DNA of 8,538 nt, taken from contig JADZBJ010000252.1 of assembly GCA_020852155.1 (NCBI GenBank), forward strand, positions 1 through 8,538, in the 5' to 3' direction. Source of the stretch: Saprospiraceae bacterium. GTDB taxonomy: Bacteria > Bacteroidota > Bacteroidia > Chitinophagales > Saprospiraceae. A program made the position numbers and the translations under genes. The notes below the pieces were generated by a model. It saw only the letters and a program-made list of their open reading frames with translations, did not search any database and was not told the DNA's origin. How positions within the stretch are numbered: the first letter of the stretch is position 1; each line of letters starts with the position of its first letter. Below are positions 1 through 5,435 of this stretch, piece by piece.

Positions 1-1
1 A

Positions 2-2392
2 TATGCCGACGCGAATGCACTGATCGCCATCTCCGGTTTTCGGGTAGGCGACAAGGTGCGCGTGCCGGGCAGCGTTTTCCCCAAAGCCATTCAGGCCCTC
101 TGGAACCTGAAACTGTTCACCGACGTGCAGATCAACAGCGAGCGCACGGTGGGCGACAAGATTTTTCTGGAAATTGCCGTCAGCGAATTACCTCGTTATA
201 CCCGCCATACTTTTTCGGGTGTGAAAAAAAGCCGACACGACGACCTGAATGGCATTATCAATAAATTCCTGCAAAAAGGGGCCATCCTGACCGACAATAT
301 CAAGGCTACATTGACCACAGAACTGGAAAAGTTTTTTGTGGAAAAAGGCTATCTGAATGCTCAGGTGGACATTAAAGTAGCCCCCGACGAGCGCGCGACA
401 AATGCCACCAAACTGGAATTCGTCGTGACACAGGGAAAAAAGGTAAAGATCAAAGACATCCGCTTTACAGGAAACGACCACGTGAAATCACGGACGCTGC
501 GCAAAAAAATGAAAGAAACGCACCGCAAGCGCCGTATTTTCAAAAAGTCAAAATTCATCCGCGAACTCTATCAGGAAGACCTGCGCAAACTCGAAACCTA
601 CTACAACACGCTGGGTTTCAGGGATGCCCGCGTCGTAAAAGACAGTGTTTCACGCAATCGTAAAGGCCAGATTCTGATTGATATCAAAGTAGATGAAGGC
701 AACCGCTACTACTTCCGGAATATTTACTGGAAAGGCAATACGCTCTACGAAACCAAATACCTGGAGCAAGTACTGGGCATCAAAAAAGGTGATGTTTTCA
801 ATAAAGAATTGCTGGATACACGCTTGTCATTCAGTCAGGACGGTCGCGACATTTCGTCCCTGTACCTCGACAATGGCTACCTGTTCTTCCGCGCCGAGCC
901 GCAGGAAATTTCCATCGTAAATGATTCGGTTGACCTCGAAATCCGCATTTTCGAAGGCCCGCAAGCGACCATTGACCGTGTTGTGATTAAAGGCAACGAC
1001 CGTACGCACGAGCACGTCATTCGCCGTGAACTGTTTACCCGCCCCGGCGACAAATTCAGCCGTTCGGACATCATTCGTTCACAACGCGAGATCATTAACC
1101 TCGGCTATTTTAACCAGGAAAATCTCGGTATCAACACGCCCGTCAATCCTGAACGCGGCACTGTTGATATTGAATATACCGTGGAGGAAAAACCTTCCGA
1201 CCAGTTGGAACTCTCTGCCGGCTACCAACCTGCTACGGCGTTCAGCCGCGGCGGCGTGATCGGTACCCTGGGTGTGACGTTCAATAACTTCTCGGTGCGC
1301 AACCTGCGCAACAAGGAAGCCTGGAACCCGCTGCCACAAGGCGACGGCCAGCGTTTCAGTATTCGCGGCCAGACAGCCGGCGACCGTTTCCAATCGTACA
1401 ATGCCTCCTTTACCGAACCCTGGATGGGCGGTAAAAAGCCCAACTCGCTGACCCTGGCCGGTTTCTACAACCGTTACGCCAGCGGTTTTGAAGGCACAAG
1501 CAGCTATCAGCGCCTGGGCATCGTACAAGGAACCATTGGCTTCGGTACGCGCCTGAAATGGCCGGACGACAACTTCATTTTCCGGGCTGATGCAGACATT
1601 CAAACCCTGAAACTGAATAACGCGATCAACTTCAGCTTCCAGGATGACCAGCGCCGTATCGTGACCAATGGTATTTTCCACAACTATAACCTTGGCCTGA
1701 CCCTGGCGCGTAACAGCATCAATGACCCGATTTTCCCTAAAAACGGTTCGTTGGTATCGCTGAAAATGAACGCTACGCCGCCCTATTCGCTTTTCCGCAG
1801 CAAAGATTACTACAACACGAACAATGTCAACGACTTGTATCGCTACATTGAGTACGTAAAATGGCGTATGGACGCCGAGTGGTACACGACTTTGGTTGGT
1901 AAATTGGTGTTCAAAGCCCAGGCGAAAATGGGTATTCTGGGTCGCTGGACAGACAAAACTTCGCTCACGCCATTTGAACGTTTCGACCTCGGCGGCGACG
2001 GTCTGAACAACCAGAATTTCGGTTTGAATGGTCGCGACATCATCAGTATGCGCGGTTACGAACAAGCCGACATCATGGGCGCGTTGCGCGGTGGTTCAGG
2101 GGTATTTGACAAGTTCACCATGGAGGTGCGCTTCCCGGTTTCTTTGAACCCGCAGAGCACGATCTTCCTGACGGCCTTTGCACAGGGCGGTAATGCCTGG
2201 TCAAACGCCAAGCAATTCAATCCATTCGATATGAAACGCTCGGTCGGTATGGGCTTGCGCGTGTTCCTGCCGATGTTCGGTACCCTTGGCTTCGACTACG
2301 GTATCGGCTTCGACAAACCGAATGCAGTGGGCAACAACATCTTCAACAAGTACGGCAACTTCAATATCGTACTTGGCTTTGAGCCGGATTAG
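2..2392 (+). CDS. bamA: BamA, outer-membrane beta-barrel assembly protein (5' end outside the window)
   Basis: BamA is the Omp85-family core of the machine that folds and inserts beta-barrel proteins into the outer membrane; its periplasmic POTRA domains receive the substrates. The frame is open from the left edge, giving 796 visible codons, so the GTG at 56 is not the true start: conserved POTRA1 sequence (ISGFRVGDKVRVPG, then LWNLKLFTDV) continues upstream of it. In visible numbering, POTRA1 is partial to about residue 65, POTRA2 about 66-145, POTRA3 146-233, POTRA4 234-319, POTRA5 320-397, and the barrel 398-796. The barrel carries the Omp85 loop-6 motif as MRGY (Arg at about 684). The C-terminus ends NIVLGFEPD, an aromatic-containing last strand plus three residues. 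In many Bacteroidota bamA is followed by skp/ompH-like chaperone genes; here a terminator comes first. TamA-like Omp85 proteins are the alternative, but five POTRAs and the close POTRA1 match favour BamA. Confidence 0.95.
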   Translation, partial: YADANALIAISGFRVGDKVRVPGSVFPKAIQALWNLKLFTDVQINSERTVGDKIFLEIAVSELPRYTRHTFSGVKKSRHDDLNGIINKFLQKGAILTDNIKATLTTELEKFFVEKGYLNAQVDIKVAPDERATNATKLEFVVTQGKKVKIKDIRFTGNDHVKSRTLRKKMKETHRKRRIFKKSKFIRELYQEDLRKLETYYNTLGFRDARVVKDSVSRNRKGQILIDIKVDEGNRYYFRNIYWKGNTLYETKYLEQVLGIKKGDVFNKELLDTRLSFSQDGRDISSLYLDNGYLFFRAEPQEISIVNDSVDLEIRIFEGPQATIDRVVIKGNDRTHEHVIRRELFTRPGDKFSRSDIIRSQREIINLGYFNQENLGINTPVNPERGTVDIEYTVEEKPSDQLELSAGYQPATAFSRGGVIGTLGVTFNNFSVRNLRNKEAWNPLPQGDGQRFSIRGQTAGDRFQSYNASFTEPWMGGKKPNSLTLAGFYNRYASGFEGTSSYQRLGIVQGTIGFGTRLKWPDDNFIFRADADIQTLKLNNAINFSFQDDQRRIVTNGIFHNYNLGLTLARNSINDPIFPKNGSLVSLKMNATPPYSLFRSKDYYNTNNVNDLYRYIEYVKWRMDAEWYTTLVGKLVFKAQAKMGILGRWTDKTSLTPFERFDLGGDGLNNQNFGLNGRDIISMRGYEQADIMGALRGGSGVFDKFTMEVRFPVSLNPQSTIFLTAFAQGGNAWSNAKQFNPFDMKRSVGMGLRVFLPMFGTLGFDYGIGFDKPNAVGNNIFNKYGNFNIVLGFEPD

Positions 2393-2424
2393 TGAATGCG
2401 TGAATTAAGTTGGGTCTTATGTTG

Positions 2425-2467
2425 AATCGGGGAATTGGTTATGACAAACCAATTCCCCGATTTTTAT
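2425..2467 (+). terminator. Intrinsic terminator of bamA
   Basis: A perfect 16-bp stem pairs 2425-2440 with 2447-2462 around a 6-nt loop (ATGACA). The core is GGGGAATTGG against CCAATTCCCC, and the 3' arm runs directly into a T-rich tract (TTTTTATT). It starts 32 nt after the bamA stop codon, so bamA is probably the last gene of its transcript. Confidence 0.9.
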
Positions 2468-2645
2468 TAGGCGCTGATTGAGATCGTGTAATTCGGGTTT
2501 TTTGAACAGTTCGTGTCTGTCAATTCTTTAAAATCATGAAATTTTTCAAAACCATATAGAGGGTTGTAAAATCACATTTCAGGTTCGTTTGCTGAATATT
2601 CACCGCATTTCATTGAAAAAAATCACCAGCGTAGCGCCGGCAGAT
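2468..2645. other. Non-coding spacer between bamA and the cytochrome-monooxygenase gene
   Basis: No ORF of useful length and no RNA-gene structure were recognised here. The sequence is AT-rich. A weaker promoter-like pair lies inside: TTG at 2564-2566, then a 17-nt gap, then TTCGTTTG at 2584-2591, which matches TAnnTTTG at all but one position. It lies about 195 nt before the next start codon, so it is only an alternative to the better -7 match at 2646. Confidence 0.4.
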
Positions 2646-2653
2646 TACTTTTG
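2646..2653 (+). promoter_or_regulatory. Candidate Bacteroidota -7 promoter element
   Basis: TACTTTTG is an exact match to the TAnnTTTG element used by the primary sigma factor of Bacteroidota. No TTG stands at the usual distance upstream (about 19-21 nt); the nearest, at 2613-2615, is 30 nt away, so the -33 half is missing or weak. Transcription from here would give a leader of roughly 125 nt before the ATG at 2786. Confidence 0.45.
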
Positions 2654-2699
2654 AATCACCTTTTCAGTCATGACACTCATTTTCAACCTGAAACGCTCC

Positions 2700-2777
2700 A
2701 ATAACCGATTAAACAATTAACCCAATACCCCATCAAATAACCAATCAAACAAATAACCAATAAACCATTCACCCTCT
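2700..2777 (+). repeat. G-free leader with short direct repeats before the start codon at 2786
   Basis: Positions 2708-2777 contain no G for 70 nt. Within and just before this stretch is a degenerate 15-nt unit: AATAACCGATTAAAC at 2700-2714, AATAACCAATCAAAC at 2736-2750 and AATAACCAATAAACC at 2752-2766. The last two are spaced by 16 nt. As RNA this would be almost unstructured. An open, A-rich leader could help ribosomes initiate on a message with no Shine-Dalgarno sequence, but that role is inferred. Confidence 0.5.
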
Positions 2778-2785
2778 GCTATACT

Positions 2786-4366
2786 ATGCGCCTTTTCCTC
2801 CTCTTGCTTGTCTGCCTGGCCCTTCAGTTGAAAGGTTCGGCACAATCCATCAACTGGGCCACCGACATTGCCCCGATCCTTTACGACCACTGCGCCAGTT
2901 GCCACCGCGATGGCGGAGTTGGCGGCTTTTCTTTAGTCGGCTACGACCATGCCTTCAATCAGCGCGAGAGCATCATGGATGCGACGCAGGCCCGCCGAAT
3001 GCCACCTTGGAAGCCCGACCCGACATATCGTCGTTATGCCCATGAAAATTTCCTGACTGATGCCGAAATTCAGCGAATTGCCCAATGGGTAAACGACGGA
3101 GCGCCAGCCGGCGACCTTTCGCAAGCGCCACAGCCGCCAATGTTCAACGACGAATCAAGCGTAGGTGTGCCAGACCTGGTGTTGCAAACGCCCTTTTACA
3201 CCATCACCGCTACCGAAGATGAGTATCGCTGTTTTGTCATCCCGAACGGGCTTTCACAAACGGCATTTTTGCGCGGCCTGGAAGCCATTCCTGGCAATCA
3301 CGAGGTCGTACACCATATCCTGATTTATGAGGATGTAACCGGCGGTGCACGCCAACTGGACAACCAGACACCCAACGAAGTGGGTTATGTGAGTTTCGGG
3401 GGTATTGGCGTTAATAATGCCCGATTAGTGGGTAGTTGGGTGCCTGGCGCAAGAACGGCGCTAACACCGCCTTTCATGGGCATCAAACTCACTCCCGGCG
3501 CAGATTTGGTGGTGCAAATGCACTACCCAGCCGGTGTGACGGGCATGAGCGACCAAACCAAACTGAATTTTTTCTTTACGCCGCAAAATCAAGGGGTACG
3601 CGAAATTTCAATCAATCCGGTATTGAACCACTCTCCTTTTTCGCTCGAAAACTACCCGTTGTTTATTCCGGCCAATCAAACCAAAACCTACCACGCCAAA
3701 TATACGGTGCCGCTTGCCGCATCTGTTATCACAGTGGCTCCACACATGCACCTGATCGGTCGGAACATCGAAGCATACGGGGTGACACCTCAAAATGACA
3801 CCATCCGACTGATTCGCATCAACGACTGGGATTTTCACTGGCAAGGCGGATATCAGTTTCAGAAAGTCGTGAAAGTACCGGCTCAAACCGTGCTGCATGC
3901 CTATGCGACTTACGACAATACCTTTAACAACCCATACCAGCCTAACGACCCGCCACAACTGGTTACTCAAGGCGAAGCAACAACCGACGAGATGATGCTG
4001 GTGTATTTCGCTTACACGGGTTATCAGTTTGGTGATGAAAATATCATCCTTGACAGCACCTTACTCAGCAGCGATCTGCCGCGCGAGTTGTCATCAGACG
4101 CCGGATTGGAACAGGTGAAAATCTGGCCCAACCCAGCGAATGGACAAACATCAGTTACGTTTGTGCTGACGGAACAAGCCGATTATCGCATGAGCATAGC
4201 CGATGTTACAGGCCGAATTGTTCGATTTTTCCCGCGAAAAGAAAAAATGCCTGCGGGTTTGCACCAGGAAACGATTGACCTGACTGACCTGACGCCTGGC
4301 ATCTATTTTATGGAAATTCAAACAGATGCAGGAGCAGTCGTGACCCGGAAATTAGTGGTGGAATAA
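2786..4366 (+). CDS. Secreted cytochrome c / PHM-like copper monooxygenase fusion with T9SS sorting domain
   Basis: This 526-residue protein appears to be an exported redox enzyme. Residues 1-19 form a signal peptide (LFLLLLVCLALQ core, cleavage near GSAQ). Residues about 20-110 are a c-type cytochrome domain: heme motif CASCH (C36, C39, H40), with M72 in RMPPW as likely axial ligand. Residues about 128-425 resemble the copper type II ascorbate-dependent monooxygenases (PHM/DBM). The expected ligands are present: H176-H177 (VHH) and H246 (QMHYP) for CuH, H320-x-H322 (PHMHLIGR) and M403 (DEMMLVYF) for CuM. Residues about 444-526 are a T9SS type A sorting domain (WPNP, then GIYFMEI and a basic C-terminus), so the protein should cross the outer membrane and be anchored or released. 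PHM-family enzymes hydroxylate C-H bonds using O2; the substrate here is unknown. The gene stands alone between terminators. No Shine-Dalgarno precedes the ATG, which is chosen because the signal peptide follows directly. Confidence 0.88.
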   Translation: MRLFLLLLVCLALQLKGSAQSINWATDIAPILYDHCASCHRDGGVGGFSLVGYDHAFNQRESIMDATQARRMPPWKPDPTYRRYAHENFLTDAEIQRIAQWVNDGAPAGDLSQAPQPPMFNDESSVGVPDLVLQTPFYTITATEDEYRCFVIPNGLSQTAFLRGLEAIPGNHEVVHHILIYEDVTGGARQLDNQTPNEVGYVSFGGIGVNNARLVGSWVPGARTALTPPFMGIKLTPGADLVVQMHYPAGVTGMSDQTKLNFFFTPQNQGVREISINPVLNHSPFSLENYPLFIPANQTKTYHAKYTVPLAASVITVAPHMHLIGRNIEAYGVTPQNDTIRLIRINDWDFHWQGGYQFQKVVKVPAQTVLHAYATYDNTFNNPYQPNDPPQLVTQGEATTDEMMLVYFAYTGYQFGDENIILDSTLLSSDLPRELSSDAGLEQVKIWPNPANGQTSVTFVLTEQADYRMSIADVTGRIVRFFPRKEKMPAGLHQETIDLTDLTPGIYFMEIQTDAGAVVTRKLVVE

Positions 4367-4393
4367 ACCGGTTATTGGGAAATCACTTTCCAC

Positions 4394-4439
4394 AAAAAAG
4401 CCGCTAATTGCTTGATTATCAGCAATTAGCGGCTTTTTT
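4394..4439. terminator. Bidirectional terminator between convergent genes
   Basis: An 18-bp perfect inverted repeat pairs 4394-4411 with 4422-4439 around a 10-nt loop. The GC-containing core is GCCGCTAATTGC, flanked by six A on the left and six T on the right. It therefore has a U-tract in either transcript and can end both the monooxygenase gene (stop at 4366) and the convergent transposase gene (stop at 4460). Confidence 0.92.
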
Positions 4440-4459
4440 ATTTTGAAAAACGCAGATAA

Positions 4460-4903
4460 TTAACCCTCTGGCTCGTTTGTTAATCCGTGTAATTGGATAA
4501 ATCTGAGAAATTCTTGTTCTGAATCTCGCCTTGCATGGTGCGCCTTTTGATTTTGAATGTATCTCCGAACTGCACTCACGCCTGATTCACTGACCGAAAA
4601 GGCAGCATAACCAACGCCCCAGGTAAATTTTTGTGTGTTTAGTTCGCTTCGGTTTATCGCATGGGAACTTGAACCTTTTATTTGCTTTACGACCTCACTC
4701 AGTGCTTTCTGAGGATGTAGTAAAAATAAAACATGTACATGATCAGGCATGCCATTAATGGCTTCAAGAGGGCATCTTAGCGCCCGCAGTTGATCGCTTA
4801 TTTCTTTGAAAACCAATGGCTCAATCTTGGGGGTAATCAGCGGAGCGCGATATTTGGTTGAAAAAATCAGGTGAATCCAGTTTTTAGTTTTACTGTGTGC
4901 CAT
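4460..4903 (-). CDS. tnpA: IS200/IS605-family Y1 (HUH) transposase TnpA
   Basis: TnpA of this family cuts and rejoins single-stranded DNA at sites next to hairpins, forming a covalent link through one tyrosine. The 147-residue length is typical. The metal-binding HUH motif is H55-V-H57 in GMPDHVHVLF. The catalytic tyrosine is Y115 in VRRYIQNQKAHH, with N118/Q119 on the same helix. The IKGSSS segment (about 75-80) and the GYAAFSVS segment (about 98-105) are also typical. No frameshift or stop interrupts it, so it looks functional. No tnpB/IscB-type partner gene lies next to it, as in IS200-like elements or stand-alone REP-associated tyrosine transposases. Three copies of a 20-nt palindrome lie 100-410 bp upstream of its start and are plausible substrates. 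It converges on the monooxygenase gene across a shared terminator. The element ends were not identified. Confidence 0.93.
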   Translation of the reverse strand: MAHSKTKNWIHLIFSTKYRAPLITPKIEPLVFKEISDQLRALRCPLEAINGMPDHVHVLFLLHPQKALSEVVKQIKGSSSHAINRSELNTQKFTWGVGYAAFSVSESGVSAVRRYIQNQKAHHARRDSEQEFLRFIQLHGLTNEPEG

Positions 4904-4954
4904 AACAATGAAGTGTGTTTTTAATAGATTTTAATAGCGCAAGATAATGGTTTG

Positions 4955-4970
4955 CCGATCGATGAATCGG
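4955..4970. other. Short hairpin upstream of tnpA
   Basis: CCGAT at 4955-4959 pairs with ATCGG at 4966-4970 around a 6-nt loop, 52 nt upstream of the tnpA start codon. IS200/IS605 left ends carry a subterminal hairpin on this side of tnpA, so it could be part of an element end. The stem is only 5 bp and may be chance. Confidence 0.25.
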
Positions 4971-4996
4971 TTTTATCTGTTTTTTTCTCTCTCCTC

Positions 4997-5145
4997 CCTC
5001 CCTCTCCCACGACTAAAGTCGTGGGCTGATGCGCGGGGTTAACGGAATTGAATGAACCTCGACATTTCCGTTTCATATGTTTACAATATCACCTACAACT
5101 TAATCCGTATTGATGCCCTACCACCCAAACAAAATCGAACATCAT
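4997..5145 (+). repeat. 149-bp tandem repeat, copy 1
   Basis: This non-coding unit is followed immediately by a second copy with the same spacing throughout (149 nt). The two differ at only three positions: 5109 A/G, 5137 G/C and 5142 T/C in copy 1/copy 2. The unit begins CCTCCCTCT, then the palindrome CCCACGACTAAAGTCGTGGG (5006-5025, two 9-nt arms) and CTGAT. A second inverted repeat follows inside: AACGGAA at 5041-5047 against TTCCGTT at 5066-5072. Near-identity of the copies points to recent duplication. Confidence 0.93.
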
Positions 5146-5294
5146 CCTCCCTCTCCCACGACTAAAGTCGTGGGCTGATGCGCGGGGTTAACGGAATTGA
5201 ATGAACCTCGACATTTCCGTTTCATATGTTTACAATATCACCTACAACTTAATCCGTGTTGATGCCCTACCACCCAAACAAAATCCAACACCAT
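5146..5294 (+). repeat. 149-bp tandem repeat, copy 2
   Basis: This matches copy 1 at 146 of 149 positions. The palindrome lies at 5155-5174 and the internal inverted repeat at 5190-5196 and 5215-5221. Its last bases overlap the start of the inverted third palindrome, which replaces the CTCCCTCTCCC junction seen after copy 1. Confidence 0.93.
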
Positions 5295-5317
5295 CAGCCC
5301 ACGACTTTAGTCGTGGG
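5155..5317. mobile_element. MITE-like / REP-doublet unit bounded by 25-bp inverted repeats
   Basis: Positions 5155-5179 (CCCACGACTAAAGTCGTGGG plus CTGAT) and 5293-5317 are exact reverse complements, enclosing 113 bp with no ORF. Each end is itself a palindrome able to fold into a hairpin. The layout resembles REP doublets (BIMEs) or small non-autonomous elements moved in trans by Y1 transposases, and an intact tnpA lies 250 bp away. Structure and coordinates are seen directly; mobility is inferred. The outer palindrome at 5006-5025 would be a third REP in the cluster, giving orientations +, +, -. Confidence 0.6.
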
Positions 5318-5379
5318 AGATTGAGCAGGTGATACGGGTAAAATGAACAGGCACAGCCGTTTCCGCGTCATTCCCAATT

Positions 5380-5409
5380 TTGCAATTCCCTAAAAAAATG
5401 CCAGTTTTG
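5380..5409 (+). promoter_or_regulatory. Candidate promoter of the M14 peptidase gene
   Basis: TTG at 5380-5382 is followed by a 19-nt spacer and CAGTTTTG at 5402-5409, a seven-of-eight match in Bacteroidota -7 terms including the two free positions (first T replaced by C). The spacing fits the -33/-7 layout known for the phylum. Transcription would start near 5416, about 20 nt before the ATG at 5436. It lies 62 bp to the right of the inverted palindrome. Confidence 0.42.
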
Positions 5410-5435
5410 CGGCCTTTTATTTTTCCAGATTCGAT

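Noticed and set aside
1079..2065. A 328-codon open frame on the minus strand inside bamA
   Set aside because: It lies wholly opposite the bamA barrel coding sequence, its translation resembles no family I know, and such long antisense frames are common in moderate-GC coding DNA.
2662..2693. Inverted repeat TTTCAG...CTGAAA in the leader of the monooxygenase gene
   Set aside because: Only 6 bp separated by about 20 nt in AT-rich DNA; this is expected by chance and has no supporting repeat elsewhere.
5006..5025. Palindrome read as a simple transcription terminator
   Set aside because: No T-tract follows any of the three copies, the same sequence recurs three times, and no gene ends just before it. 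A mobile-element/REP reading fits better.
4997..5317. Possible CRISPR array
   Set aside because: The palindromes are in mixed orientation and the sequence between the first two is itself duplicated, so there are no unique spacers of uniform size and no cas genes.
5343..5393. A very short plus-strand frame (MNRHSRFRVIPNF...) between the palindromes and the M14 promoter
   Set aside because: It has only about 16 codons, no ribosome-binding context, no regulatory-peptide signature such as repeated codons, and it ends before the proposed promoter.
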